A DNA stretch of 64,000 bases, from positions 9,243,001 to 9,307,000 of the forward strand of contig CM044876.1 of NCBI GenBank assembly GCA_024500155.1. The letters are read 5' to 3'. The position numbers and the translations under genes were made by a program. Each line of letters begins with the position of its first letter. Position 1 is the stretch's first letter. This document shows, in pieces, positions 11,549 through 25,600 of this stretch. The stretch is from Chenopodium formosanum. Its lineage: Eukaryota; Streptophyta; Magnoliopsida; Caryophyllales; Amaranthaceae. Below the pieces are notes generated by a model, which was not told the DNA's origin, did not search any database, and worked only from the letters and a program-made list of their open reading frames with translations.

Positions 11549-13728
11549 GGTGGAAATCGGTAAAATTAGTTGGTAGAATGCACTCTAGTGTAACCATGCT
11601 TATGCACAAATGTGGAAAGGTTAAGAGGAATAGCCTAGGAGGGTTGGTGTTTAAAGATACGGAGTAATTTTGAAAACTATTTTCTTCAATCATGAAAATT
11701 GATATGAACTATGTGAAGGAAATGTCTACACAATCTATAAGGTTTAGTGCTTAATGGTTATTCCTATTTCTACTTCGTATTCAGGATGCATTGACATAAG
11801 ATGTTCCTAGTAATATGTGTGTGTTCTTGATGATCTTTGCAGGTTTGTCATTGAAGACTCAGGAGTTAACGGCAGTATTCTTAGTCATGAGAGTTGCGTG
11901 CCATTTTATGCTCATACGTGATATTTATGTTGTACTTGATTGTCTAACCCTTGTATCTACTCTTTGGGTGATCTATATGATACGATATAAGTTGAAGCAA
12001 ACCTACATGGAAGAGCTTGACAATATGCCTTTGTATTACGTGGTAAGCAATTCTGTTCCTTGTTTCGTTTTTGAAAACTGATGAACGATAATGTAGATTA
12101 CATAATCAAGTATAATGTGCTTATATGTGAGGATCACTCAAAGGCAACTACAGCTTTACTAATAAAGAGAAGTATAGTACCTTATAAATTGTGCCAGTAG
12201 GCAACTTTTTACAATATTGTCTTTGATCCGAAACTACTAAGCATGATTAATATTGAAATGTTACTGTTGTTATATACAGCTGGTGCCTTCTGCTATCGTT
12301 GCATTAGTAGGCCATCCTGGATTTGGAGTGAACTTTGGCCTCAGATTCTTCTATATGTATTCTAAGACAATTGAAGCCGTTTCAGTGCTCCCTCAGTTGC
12401 GCTTAATACAAAATGCTAAGGTATTGTTAGATTAACTTCGATACTTTACAAATATGTCTATAATATCTTTAATATGTTAAGATAATGTCAGATTGTAAAA
12501 TTATAAAATATTGGAACTTCAATTCCTTGATATTTGGTGAGAGTGTGCTAGGTTGTTTAGTTGAGTCATCTCATGCCTCGTATAGGATTTAGGTCATCTA
12601 GTTTCTTGTTTTGCTTAAGTTTGAATAAGTAAACTGGTTGCATTCATGAGTCTGAAACTGAAAGTACCTATTCAAGTATTCATCACACCTAGGTGCACAA
12701 TGCTCCGATGTAGTGATGTGGTAATATTTTTATTTAGAAGAGGGTTCAACCTATTTATGTCTATCTTTGAACAATCTTTACATCACCACAGAGCACATTC
12801 TCCCACTTTCCCACACGTACCTGGTACGTCGCATAACCTTCAGAGCTCAATTTCAGTAAACCAGTGATACCCCTCCAAACTTCATGCATCCTTGTTCAAA
12901 TTCTATTAAAAGATAGAACCTATCTATACTCTGTCTAATGTTGTCTTTGCCATATAATTATCTACTTGCACTTGCTAATTTATTTATTGATTCCACTAAT
13001 GCTTTATTAACTTTTCCTTGATTTCCCTTTGTGTTGCAGATGGTTGAACCATTCACTGCCCACTATGTCTTTGCCCTAGGTGTTGCTAGATTCTTCGCAT
13101 GTGCAAATTGGTTGATCATGGTAAGGATATAGCATACATTACACTGTCTTAAACTCTTAATCAAGTGCCATTCTCTCATAAAAAATTTACAATCGCATGT
13201 TAAAACTTGTCTAAGATTTCTCGACTAACCACCCACCTTTTCTACTACATACAGCTTGTTGACAGCAGAGGAGCAATACTGATGCAAATTGGGAAAGGAC
13301 ATTTGTATTTACTAGTAGCTCTCCTCGCTGAAATTGTTCAAACTTTCATCTTGGCAGATTTCTGCTATTACTACGTCAAGAGGTACATCAATTTTTGAAA
13401 GTTCATACTTGTCCCTTTTTGTTTACAAAATAACATTACATCCAACAGTATACAATTTGTGTAGTTAGTAGTTTAGATCATACTAATTATAGCGACAGGC
13501 TGATCATTCTATATACTGTACTAATTCTATGAGAATCCTCTTTTAACTATGTAAACTACTTGAGAGTTGAGACATATACTGTCCTAGCTACACTCTAGCA
13601 TGTGGTTGCAAATCTATACCCCCCTTTTCCCCCTTTCTTTGGTAACAAAATGCAAAATTTAACAAGAAAATGGCTTTGACAGTGTAATGGAGGGACAGAG
13701 CATTATGAGACTACCCTCAATGGTTTGA
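10415..13728 (+). CDS. ERD2-like ER lumen protein-retaining receptor, copy 2 (275 aa, 6 exons)
   Basis: Exons 10415-10646, 11843-12042, 12280-12420, 13040-13120, 13255-13382 and 13683-13728 (TGA) give 828 nt with intact GT-AG junctions and the same phases as copy 1. The protein begins MGDKRATPTAVKQLSRWIRSRSV, almost the same as copy 1, then follows the family plan: VAAQLAHSIGILVLIYKL, GLSLKTQELTAVFLVMR, ELDNMPLYYV, LVPSAIVALVGHPGFG, EAVSVLPQLRLIQNAK, EPFTAHYVFALGVARFFACANW, QTFILADFCYYYVKS and the C-terminal MRLPSMV. Exon 3 has 47 codons. Nearest relative in the array by exon 1 is copy 1, which lies 1.65 kb upstream in the same orientation, consistent with tandem duplication. A Stowaway MITE sits in intron 1. 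Confidence 0.95.
11304..11382. mobile_element. Stowaway MITE in intron 1 of receptor copy 2
   Basis: 79-bp near-perfect hairpin: CTCCTTCCGTCCCTAAATTA with the stem continuing through CATTCCTCTTTC, loop ACATTTAATGCTA, and return GAAAGAGGAATGTAATTTAG; flanked by TA. Confidence 0.8.
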
Positions 13729-14867
13729 GCTGCAGCACCTTGTGCTATCTGAAGGCTGCAACAATAAAGTCTCTTCATGAAGATGATCGAGTTTCTGCCC
13801 AAAGGGGAGAGTAAGACTTTACTCCCATGTTCGCCTTTCATGTGATAGCAATGTATCAATAGATAAATAAAGACTTGTATGCTCTCAGTCTCAGATTATA
13901 TTTTATTTTATTTTATTCTTCCTATGAAAAATAAGGATTTGCTCTGTCAGCTATCAGAAATAAGAAAGTGAGCATCCAATTTGTGTAATTCGCACCACAT
14001 TAGCTTATGTGAACTGTGAAGCAGGGTAGTTAGTGAAGTTGGGTTGGTCATAGGAACTTAAGAAGGTTCAACCTCAACTGAAAGTAGCTGTTGTATTGTT
14101 GTATACTTCGTGCTAGAAATGAAAAGGTGCAATTACCGTTTTACTGACTTTCTCCAAGGATTACACTTTACATGATATTCATATTCATGTTACTCTCCCC
14201 TTCATTTGTATCCATGAGAAAGGCTGCCAATTTTCTTTTAGAGAGAAACTCTTCACCAAGCTCGGTGATTGAATCATATATTTCAAGATTTTTCTTCCAA
14301 AACTACCCTTCTCGAGTCCTCCCCACACAAAAAAAAAAGTCTTCAACTCTAAATGACACGTAGGCCTGGTCCGCATGTCCTAAATTAGGCTCACTCACCT
14401 GTTTCATGGGCTTAAAAATGATCAGCCCGGCACGAATAATGACCCCATCGCCCTGGCTGGCTAAAGAACCAAGCTCACCAACATGACCCAATACCCTCCT
14501 GTTATCAATTTGACTTCAATAAAATGGGTGAAATTTTTTAGTTTATGGTGACCTTGTATAGCAACAGCTCCCAGCTCTTATTATGAAATCGTATCAATTA
14601 TTTTTTATTTATTATCTATTGAAATGAACCCTTTTTTAAAATACTTTTGGAAGAATTTCGAAGTTTATTTATTTGGTAAGAACACTACTACGCAACCTCA
14701 CCTCATTATAATCAATATTTATGTAGTGGCTAACATGGCTAACATGGCTTATGGTTGCTCTCTATTATTAAGTCAACCAATAAATCCCATTTATCTCTCA
14801 CTCTAATTTTCTCTCATTCTGTCCAAATTACTACTACCAAAGAATAACTGAATTGAAGTGAGATTAA
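13729..14867. other. Intergenic between receptor copies 2 and 3
   Basis: Probable 3' UTR of copy 2, then from about 14361 to 14490 a GC-richer stretch (GGCCTGGTCC, GCCCGGCACG) resembling a degraded repeat, then the short promoter of copy 3. Confidence 0.5.
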
Positions 14868-17202
14868 ATGAGTCACAAGAGGGGGGCAACTCCGACGGTG
14901 GGGAGGCGGGTGGCGGGATGGGTTCGTGGTCGAACAATGAGACAGCAAGTAAGCATGGGCACATTTGCAGCATTGGCGTTGCTGGTGCTGTTGAAAATGT
15001 TCATGAAAGGAGAAACACATTTGTTTGTTGCTTCTCGAACATCTCATGCTGTTGGCATTTTAATCTTACTTTACAAGCTCACTATCACCAAAACTTGTTC
15101 AGGTGATGTACTTTCTTTTTACTTTTCTTTTTCCTCTACTAGAAAAGTTTATATCGTGATTTCCTCTTTAAACTTGTTGAATAAGATATGTTACATATTG
15201 GTTGTTGTGTTATTTACTTGTTTGAATGTGTTGCAAGAATTGGTTGTAATTTGGAATGTAATCATTTGCTAAATCAAGATAAAAGAGTTGCTTGACTTGC
15301 TACCATGAGATTTTTATCAATGAAACAATAATTTTATTAAACCAAAAAAATAATGTTGATTGTTAAAGAATTTAACACTGATGATTCTTGTTGATTGTTT
15401 AAGAAATAATAACTACAACACTGTCAAAACATATGAAGTAAATCTTTGATCTTTTCTGTGTCTTTTGCCATCATTCACTATTTGTGTTCTGTTATTTTTC
15501 TAACATATTGATCATAGACCGAGCTATATGAGCCATCTTACTATCTTAGTAATAAATGTGTGCAATAATCGTTGATGATGATGATTTTCACAGGTCTTTC
15601 AATGAAGACTCAAGAGCTTACAGTGATAATCTTAATCATGAAAATTATGTGCTGCTTTACACTCTTGTCCAAAATTCACGTTTTACTTGATTCTGTAAGT
15701 CTTGCATCTACTTTGTGGGTGATCTATATGATGCGATACAAGTTAAAGAACACCTACATGCAAGAGCTTGACACCATGCCTTTGTACTATGTGGTATGAA
15801 ATTTTGTTTCATGCATGATCTATTCATCTTGCAATTGTAAATTGTAGGATGAACAATAGTGACATGTTATGTATATTTGGTGTTTACAGTTGGTGCCTTG
15901 TGCCGTTGTTGCATTAATAGGCCATCCTGGATGGCAATTCGACATTGTCACCAGATTCTTGTACATGTATTTAACAACAATTGAAGCTGTTTCAGTGCTC
16001 CCTCAGCTTCTCTTAATACAAAAGGCCAAGGTATCATATATTTATAGTTACAGATTTATTACCTTGCAACAAGTTTGTCTACCCTTGATCAGCCCTGAAA
16101 GTCGATCTCAGCACAAGCTCATATCAGTACTGATGAAACTTTGGAAATTCCTATATGTTACATTGTTGTAGTAAGAGTTGTATAAGTCATGAGTTGAATA
16201 CATGAATTTACTCGAATGTTAGTTGTTCAGAATCAAGTCTTCACCTAAGTATAGCCAACTACTCGATGAAGCCCATTTAAGCTTTGAATTTAAGTAGGTA
16301 AATAGTTCAGCTGGAATTTAAGTAGGTAAATACACAGTACAGGCATGCTGATACAGGCACAAATGTGTATCAGTAGTAGTTGCTGTTTCTTACTTGTTTT
16401 TCATTGTTTTGTGTCGCTTTCAGACTTCATCAGTTAGTTCTCCTAGCTGAGTGACTCTATAATTTCACATGTATCTAGTAAAGAATTGTACATGATCGTG
16501 AATCCTGAATTCGTTTGTGTAATTTTTCTTTTGTAATGCAGCTGGTTGAACCATTTACTGCTCACTATGTCTTTGCCTTGGGTGTTGCCAGATTCCTCTC
16601 ATGCGCGAATTGGATATTTTCGGTTAGGATACAGCGTGCCTACATTTTATACTGTCTCAGATGTTTTCTCTTAACCTTTCAATTCTTTGATTGATAATCA
16701 TGTATATTTTGTAACTGTAAACAGCTCATTGATACCAAAGGAGGTATATTAACGCAAATAGGGCAGGGACATCTTTATTTATTAGTATTTCTTCTCTCAG
16801 AAGTGGTTCAAACTTTCATCTTGGCGGACTTTTGTTACTATTATGTCAAAAGGTATACCAACTGAACTCCTTAACACTTATATTCGTCACTTCACACTAA
16901 GTAATACTCTGTAGTCTGTACTAAATATCTCCACCTGCATTAATTTGTCGCATTACTGGTTCAAATTAAGTGTCTGTGACAACTATTATTTACTGATAAA
17001 GTTGGTCTAACAATCTGATCTAGCTATAAACCATACTAGATTTCGACTTGTTCAAGCATAGTCAGACGTATTCTTCTCTAGATAGTCTAGAATGGTGTAT
17101 TTGTGATATTCAATTCTTCGGTCAAATACATAAACTAAAGAAATTTGGTTTTACAGTGTGATGGAAGGACAGCGAACGATGAGGCTACCTTCAATGGTCT
17201 GA
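14868..17202 (+). CDS. ERD2-like ER lumen protein-retaining receptor, copy 3 (276 aa, 6 exons)
   Basis: Exons 14868-15102, 15594-15793, 15890-16030, 16542-16622, 16725-16852 and 17157-17202 (TGA) join to 831 nt. This is the most compact copy (2.3 kb, intron 1 only 491 bp). The N-terminus differs from its neighbours (MSHKRGATPTVGRRVAGWV, FMKGETHLFVASRTSHAVGI) and is closest in flavour to the minus-strand first exon at 684-918, which also has a TSHAVGI segment. The core is conserved: GLSMKTQELT, ELDTMPLYYV, LVPCAVVALIGHPGWQ, EAVSVLPQLLLIQKAK, EPFTAHYVFALGVARFLSCANWIFS and QTFILADFCYYYVKS, ending MRLPSMV. Leucine replaces arginine in PQLRLIQ. The start is the first ATG of the exon. Confidence 0.95.
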
Positions 17203-17830
17203 TGCTGGGATTTACATGGATCAAGTTTTCTAAGCCCTTAGCTTTGTTCCATACATTCTGTGTATTTGACAGCAAGACATGTATGCTTTTGGCCTATAAA
17301 ATCTGCCTGTATAGAAGAAAAAAACATCTAATTTCTGTAAATTGTTTTTTACGAGCAAAGTCTCTATTATACACTTGACTGTACTTTTATGTACTTATTA
17401 GTCTATTAGATGTAAGTAAACCCGAGTTTATACAAAAGTAATTAACAACTACGAGTATTTCTGAATACAGTGAATATATAGTTAATGTAACAACAATTTG
17501 TTCCTGACAAAAAATAAAAAAAATTTCCCATCAAAAAAAAAAATAAAAAAAATGTAACAACTAAGTCTGATGAATATATAAATCCTCAATGATATATGAA
17601 ATAAATGAAGGTCACATTTTAAAAAGTCACTTTCATTCATTAATAAATAACAATGGAAAACAAAAAAACGTCTGCCTCAACTTTGAAGCTAAGCTGACCC
17701 ACACCACCAGTTCACGTTCACTACATAATTGTAGTGACCCTTAACTCTCCCTTACTAATTTTTTATTTATTATACTTTCTTCTGCAATTCTTCATCTCAA
17801 CTTTGACAATTCTAGTTGTTAGCTCTAAAA

Positions 17831-20800
17831 ATGGGTGACAAAAATGCAACACCGGTGGCTGTGAAGAGGATAAGCAGATGGGTTCGAAGTCGATCAGTGC
17901 GAGAGCAAGTGACCATGGGAGTGGTTGCTGCATTTGTGATGCTTGTTTTGATCAAAGTTTTTGTTAAAAGCCAAACTTATTTGTTTGTTGCAACTCAAGT
18001 TGCTCATTCTGTTGGTATCTTGCTCTTAATTTACAAGCTCACTATCAACAAAACTTGTTCCGGTACGTACTCGATCTTTTCTTTTATTTACCTCTTTTAA
18101 TGTTGATACGCCTCGTTTGGGTGGTTGGGTTTTATTACAATTTGCAAGTTTCCTTTAGGCATCATAGCTTATGTCATATATATAGGCTGTGCCACATGAG
18201 AGTTGGGACGGCGCGGCTCATGTGGGGTGGCCGTGCCATCCCATGGGTCACTACAAGTGTTGCTAATAGTATCGTGATTAAAGAACATACAGTATAACAT
18301 TGTGATGCATTTTAAACGAAGTTATCACATTGTATTTCATGCTCTTTATTATCTTAAGTTCATAATATCATGTTTTATTTTACAAACAAATTAAATTGTT
18401 ATACAATATATATGTACACATTAGTATTTTTGCGCATGCTATTTATCATGCACTTGTGTAGTTGTGTATGATTTAATTTCGGGCAGAGAATACTTTCTTT
18501 TCTTAAATTCCTCCCTATGTTTAGTTGGATTATTCTGTTTTCTTGGTCAAACTGATTTTAACCGTATTTTTTTTTTTTTTTACTTTTTTTAATCATCATT
18601 TTAATATGTTGGTAAAATAGTAATTTTGTCACAAAATATATTAAATTTTGACAATATTTTTATCCAAGTATGAAACAGAAGTTATTAATGATTTAAGCGG
18701 TATAGTAGTGTCTAGAGACCATGGAAAAGATAGTGCAACAAATATATATATATATTTATATTTTTTTTTTCTTTTAATTTAATTTATTGATAGAGTTCTG
18801 AAGAAGACAAGGATCCAGATAAGAAAAGTGAAGCTGTTATCTATTTTTGTACAATTATCATATAACACTGTTAATGATAATCAAGATTGGTCCCATCTCA
18901 TTTGTCACAATTAATAGCAAACTAACACTCGTGAAACACATGTTTGGAGGATAATATTGTGGATTTGTGGGTCACATAGATGATTATTATACTGTTGTCG
19001 TAAGATTGATACCAAAAAAAGGTTTTAACTCCTAAAAGTTAAGCATCAAGTAAAATTTACACAAATTTTTGGTAAATATGATATGGTCTTAGATCGAGGT
19101 GGTATATAGTTATTTGTAATATGTGAATTTGTGAGCGGATTTGTTTAGGAGAGCAACAATGGCAGCAATGTAGACGAGATTTAATAGTAGTCAGTTAATC
19201 ACCTTTCCTATCTCAAAATCAAAGACATTCAATGAACAAATTAAATAAAAAATCAGATGATTTTTTTATCAATCCAATTGACCAACACCCTAAAGATCTC
19301 TTACAAAACATGGCTACATTCAAAGAGCTACGTAACACAGATAATTCCTTAATTTTCTAGTAGACTATATTAATGTATCCTTGCTTTCAAAAAAAAAAAA
19401 AAAAAAAAAAATATTAATGTATCCTTTCTCAATCTTCACAGGTCTATCACTGAAGACTCAGGAGCTTACAGCAATGTTCTTACTCATGAGAATCCTATGT
19501 TTCTTTGGGATCTTCCGCGATATACATGTTGTTCTTGACTCACTTACCCTTGTATGTACTCTATGGGTTATCTATATGATGCGCTTTAAACTAAAGAACA
19601 CATACATGCAAGAACTTGACAGCATGCCTTTGTATTATGTGGTAAGCAATTTTTTTCTTGTCCTGTTTTCAATCTTTTATTTTTCGCTTTTTTCGTTTAG
19701 TTTGGTGCTTAACTTCATTATTATTGCCTTGAACACACTTATCTCACTCATAGGATGATTAATATAGTGATTTCACATGCTATGTTTTCGGTTGACAGTT
19801 AGTACCTTGTGCCATTGTTTCAATAATCGGACATCCTGGAGGGCGAGCTGGCATTCTCTTGGGGTTTTTGTTCGTGTACTATATAACTATTGAAGCTGTT
19901 TCAGTGCTCCCTCAACTTCAGTTACTACAAAAGGCCAAGGTACTGTAATTCCTGTTTTACTTTGCTAATATTTTACTAATCTCTTTAAGCTGTTTCAGTG
20001 CTCCCTCAACTTCAGTTAGTAAATATTCCAAAGTACTTATTCTTATTTTGTAATTTGATTGTATAAGGCTTTAATCTTCTGTGTTTTACAGAATCATGTT
20101 CACTTTTATATGTTCTTTCGCCTATTTGTTTATTGGTGGCCCTGTGTGAACTAACGCGTTCTTCTTTTACCCTTCATCTTATGTTTCTCAGATGATTGAG
20201 CCATTCACTGCTCACTACGTATTTGCGTTGGGTGTTGCAAGGTTCTTCTCATGTGCAAATTGGATAAATATGGTGAGGATATAAGTCTGTTAGGATCGGA
20301 TACATTTACTGCTACAAATGCTCTAGTAACTTACCCCTTTTAATGTATTGGAGTGGAAATTTTGAAATGTATGATTCATGTCCAACTGAAATTTGTCTAA
20401 GATTATTCAACGAAACTTATAGCCGTATATTGATCATATTGCATACAGCTTATTGACAGTAGGGGAGAACTCCTGACGAAAATAGGGCAAGGACAACTTT
20501 ATATAGTGGTGGCTCTTATCTCAGAGGTGGTTCAAACATTCATTTTGGCTGACTTTTGTTACTACTATGTGAAGAGGTACATTAGCTTCATTCTAAATTT
20601 TACGTATGCATTTTACGTTATTGATAGTGTATAAAACATGTGACAATGTCACAATGCTAGCTGAATGTTGCAATTTGATTTAATATAGAAAACTACATTT
20701 ACAGACTGATGTCTGATAGACAGCATCTGACCATGTAGACATCATATAGCTATACAAATTTTGGGCTTGTTCGACAAAAGTAGTTGATAGCTTCCTTGGT

Positions 20801-20902
20801 AGATGTTATACTTGTAACTTGTCAGCATGATGTTTATAAGGGAATGGTTTTTGCAGTGTGATGGCGGGAGAGCGCATGATGAGGCTACCTTCACTGGTCT
20901 GA
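17831..20902 (+). CDS. ERD2-like ER lumen protein-retaining receptor, copy 4 (275 aa, 6 exons)
   Basis: Exons 17831-18062, 19442-19641, 19799-19939, 20192-20272, 20449-20576 and 20857-20902 (TGA) give 828 nt. The frame is open for five codons further upstream but has no ATG there, so the start is the ATG at 17831 (MGDKNATPVAVKR). Family landmarks are intact: VATQVAHSVGILLLIYKL, GLSLKTQELTAMFLLMR, ELDSMPLYYV, LVPCAIVSIIGHPGGR, EAVSVLPQLQLLQKAK, EPFTAHYVFALGVARFFSCANW, QTFILADFCYYYVKS and MRLPSLV. It starts only 0.63 kb after copy 3, so its promoter must be short or overlap the copy 3 terminator. Intron 1 is the longest of the six (1.38 kb) and holds a poly(A) tract just before exon 2. Confidence 0.95.
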
Positions 20903-21154
20903 GTCTAGGATCCGTTATCGGGGCAGATAATGCTGGGAGCTGCAACCGTAAACTTTGTTCATGTATATGCTGAAGTTTGTTTGCTGTTTGTTTCATTGTT
21001 TACTGCCTTACTGTACAACCCCAAATAAACAATAAGGAATAAGACGTGTATGTATGTGTTGAGTCTCAGATTGACTGAAACCTTCAGCCATCATCGACTC
21101 GAAAGTGAGCAAATTTATGTAAAATACAGTACTAACCTTGCAAACATTCAAGTG

Positions 21155-21657
21155 TAGGGGTGCTAATGAGACGAGAAAACTCGTGAGCTACTCGAGTTCG
21201 ACTCGGTCAAAACTCGACTCGAGTGAGCTTGACTCGAACTCGAGATTGACTCGTAATGTTAACGAGTCGAGTCGAGTTGCTCATTACTCGACTCGAAAGC
21301 TCGTAAGAAGCTCAAAATCCTTCATATAATATAATATTTACAAAAAATGAAAATATTTTGATAAAAAAACTTTTATTTTAGATTATTAATCAATAAATAA
21401 ACATTATTTACGTACTCTAATCATCATATATATACTTCTCAAATGACAAAATTAAAGAGAATGAAGAGATATTATAGTATATACGGAGTTTTACTAAAGA
21501 TGGATCAAATTTCAAGCTACCCGAGATCGGCTCGACTCGGTCAAACTTAGTCAAAGCTCGACTCGGTCAAAGCTCGGTCAAAACTCGACTCGATAAAGCT
21601 CGACTCGATATGTTAACGAGTCGAACTCGAACTCGACTCGCATCATAAGCACCCCTA
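21155..21657. mobile_element. hAT-type MITE with 8-bp target duplication
   Basis: The element begins TAGGGGTGCTAATGAG and ends CATAAGCACCCCTA, terminal inverted repeats of TAGGGGTGCT(A/T)ATGA. It is flanked on both sides by the identical 8-mer TTCAAGTG (21147-21154 and 21658-21665). Subterminal regions are packed with ACTCGACTCGAGTCGA-like motifs in both orientations. It lies between receptor copies 4 and 5. Confidence 0.88.
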
Positions 21658-22288
21658 TTCAAGTGTGTGTATGGCCTGAGTAAAACTGAGAGGAAAAGGG
21701 TGAAACAAAAGCTATTTACTATGTACGAAGTATATGACAATATGACATACTTGTAATTGACATTGCTTAAAAAAACCAGTTTTACGCTAAAACATACAAG
21801 GTTCATTTGGGCTTTGTTGGCTGAACGCCCAAAAAAAAGTTTGGGCCAGTCATTACTGCTGAAAATTCAGGTCTGAAACCAATTAAAGTTAAAGGTGATC
21901 AATTCTGGATTGTTATTTTCCATTGCACTCACTTTGTAAGGAATTGAATCATTTAAAGGTTTATCAGTAATATGAATCCGATAATTTGAATCTGATTCAA
22001 TGAAACTGAGGGAGTATTAGACTTTTCGTCCATGATGAACAAAGTACACATAATCCAAAAATTCGTAGATACTTCCTGTGTTTTTTTAAAGTGTCCTACT
22101 TTTCAAAAACAACTGTTTTTTAAAGTATTTCATTATCAAATTTGAAAAATCTCCTTACAGTATATATTATTTACTTCTTATCTTTTTTGACCCATCTTCA
22201 TTTTATAATAGTGGTCTCCGTTTAATTACCCTCTTTTACAGTTTTACTTTTCAAATTTTTTTATTTCTAACCATCTCCAATATTACTA

Positions 22289-22385
22289 CTCCCTCTACGT
22301 AATACTAATAATCACAATACATTTCTTTAACATTCGTGTACACCCTAATAAATACGAGTAGATCACTTAAAAATAACGGAGGGAG
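22289..22385. mobile_element. Small Stowaway-like MITE
   Basis: CTCCCTCTACGTAATACTAA at the left, TTAAAAATAACGGAGGGAG at the right, TA on both sides; the stem is degenerate. Upstream of receptor copy 5. Confidence 0.45.
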
Positions 22386-22668
22386 TAAATAATAATAGGA
22401 GACGGAAGGAATATCTTGTACGTCGCCCATAGGTCCCATCGAAAATAAAAACCTATCAACTTGGGAATAACAAACATGTGTCCACTTCTAACATCCTACT
22501 CAAGCAGTCAGTACCCACCACAAGAAAGAAAAATCACACTACTAGCTTAAGCTTAAGCTTAAGCTCAAGTAGTGTTTCACTTAGTCAACCAAATTAACCA
22601 ATTTTCCAAACTTTTGATAACTCTTTCTCTCCAAAAACACCATTGTATCGAAGTAGAATAGTAGTAGT

Positions 22669-25600
22669 ATGGGGGATAAAAGAGCGGCGAGTCTAACACC
22701 GACGGCGGTGAAGCGAGTAGGAAGATGGGTTCGAAGCCGGTCGGTAAGAGAGCAAGTAACTATGGGCGTGGTTGCAGCAATTATGTTGCTGGTTTTGTTG
22801 AGAAGTTTTGTGAAACCCCAAAACAACTTGTTTGTTGTTACTCAAGTTGCTCATTCTGCTGGTCTCTTAGTTTTGATTTACAAGTTATCTATCACCAAAA
22901 CTTGTTCAGGTGTTTCTTCTTTCCTTTTTTAATTCCACCAACTTTTAGTTATTTTTTTATTTTTATTTTTATTAATTATTTAATACTCGTACGAAATAAT
23001 ATGCTCATGTGAGATTTTGTTTGATTCGTGTCAAGGTAAATTTTTAATATATATTTTTTAAATTTTTTCTAGAAAATGTTTTGTAGATATTATCTACTCC
23101 AATTGATTAACTTTTTATTGTTATAACAAGGTATAATATGCTCTTTTTGGCTCAACTAATTTGAATTTGCTTTCATTAAATACACAATTTATATATGAGG
23201 GCTTTTGTATGATTGGATCAAACAAATAGAAATTATGTGGTAATTTATTCTAATTAAGAGTTGTGATACTACTATACTAGAATTTTAATATTTTTTTTTT
23301 TTTTTTTGAATAGTACTAGAATTTTAACTTCAGAGATGATTATGTTGGCTTTTAAGACTTATTTAAGTCTTGTGAGTCATTATTTAGGCTTATCATCTTT
23401 AACTGTTGAAAAGTAGAAATCTTACATCTTTATTTATTATGTTCATTATTGTTTGTGTAACAGTGTAAGTGCTCAAGTTCAACTCTAAAAGTAAGTTATA
23501 AACAATACAATTGGAAAAAATGAGGTGAAGATAATATAATTAATTTGGTTTTATAAACATAGTGCTTTTTTATGTTTTGACCATCAAAGTCAAATGTGAC
23601 CTATAATTTAAGGACTACGCCACATAGAGGCATAGACGGAGTCTTGACCAAACCTCTAGTAGAAATTATCAAGATTTTACTAAAACTATTTGCAATCTGC
23701 ATAATTGCATAAACTCTGAAGTTAGCAATGAATTACATGGACAATAAAAGAATGAAACCTCAATTAACAAGCAAAGACACATAAATGTGGCAATCAAATG
23801 ATCTTTGTTCATTCTAACAAATTGTGGGTCTTTAACTTGTACAATTAGTGTACTAATCATACAACTTTTTATAAACACAATCTTCTAATAATCTATGTAT
23901 GCTTATGAATCATATGCATAATGATCATCTTACAGGTCTATCATTGAAGACTCAGGAACTAACAGCTATATTCTTAATCATGAGAATCATAGCTTATTTT
24001 GGCTTTTTACGCGATTTTCATGTTATACTTGACTCACTAACCCTTGGATGTACACTATGGGTGATCTACATGATACGGTATAAGTTGAAGAGCACCTACT
24101 TGCAAGAGCTTGATAACATGCCTTTGTATTATGTGGTAAGCCAATTTTCGATCTCTTGTTTAGGCCACTATATATAAATATACTTTTGTACTGTACACCC
24201 TGTTTTTTTTCTATACTCAGATTCAGATTTACAGTAAGTCTTTCAAAACATGTTGGAAAGTAATTGTTGTTGTATTTATAGACAATGTAGTACAATTACT
24301 CTACCAAAATGCACTTATGTTTAGTGAATAGCTACTTTTAGAGAGCTCTATTTATCTTGAGATCACTGAAACATTGATAATTTTGTTAAAAGTTTCTACA
24401 AGTATATATATTGCAAACTTAAGTATAGAACATATATAGCAAGAAGGATAGTGACAGATTTTGGTTATTGCTTGCAGTTGGTGCCTTGCGCTATTGTTGC
24501 GTTAATCGGCCATCCTGGATGGCAAGCTCACGTTATCTCAAGATTCATGTTTGTATATCTTATCACAATTGAAGCTGTTTCGGTGCTCCCTCAGCTTCGT
24601 TTAATACAAAATGCTAAGGTTAGTAATACTTGTCCTAGATTTGATACTTTGTAAAATATGTTTCATAATCTCTCTGTCTCTTAAACAAGCTCATTTCATG
24701 TATTGGATGAAAAACTTAAAATTTCTTTTTGCGTTTCAGTACGAGTGTGAATTGGGAGTTGGAATGTTAATAATAGTGAGTTGAGTTGAATCATGTACTG
24801 ATCATAATCGAGCTGTCCATTTCTACCAAGGCATGTTTGAGTATGTAGGTATACAAATTGGTCTCAAGTTGATAGTATTGAACTTAAAAGGTCGAAAGTA
24901 TGATGAACTACTTGCAGTCACTCATACAGAACTTGGTCTCAAGCTGTGTCAATATTCAATTCTTGACACATAGCTACGAATGTTAATATGAGTTTGATAG
25001 TTGAATTTTCAATGTGATTAAGAGTAGTTTTATTTTATTTACAATTTGATCATATGAGATTATGAGTTTTGTCGGATCATTTTGCTTCTAGAGCATTATT
25101 AGCCGAATTCTCTAATTTCCTTATTAACATCTTCAAAAATGTTGTGTTGCAGATAGTTGAACCTTTTACTGCTCATTATGTCTTTGCTTTGGGTGTTGCA
25201 AGATTTCTCTCATGCGCAAATTGGATATTTATGGTCAGCACACACCATACATTTTACTGTTTAAGTGTTCTATTTCATTGCCTTCCTTTTTATGAGATTA
25301 CTATGGCATGTATCTTGTTGTTCATGCACCCATCTATTCATACCAAAATAAGGAGTGCAAACACTGAAAACTATGATTGGTAGGATACATAAATAATGTG
25401 ATGTCCTGATTGTTTTTTCCACTGGCGTGTATGCTACTAGTCTATCTAATTCAAATACTATCATGGATCCTGTCAAATCTACTATAATCTTCTGTGAATT
25501 AGCACACAGGCTCCCCTGCCCCAAGCCCAGCTCCGTAATGGGCAGGTATCCCGTTAGTGCATTGGGACAATGTTGATGATGTATAAATGCTAAGTTCTGA

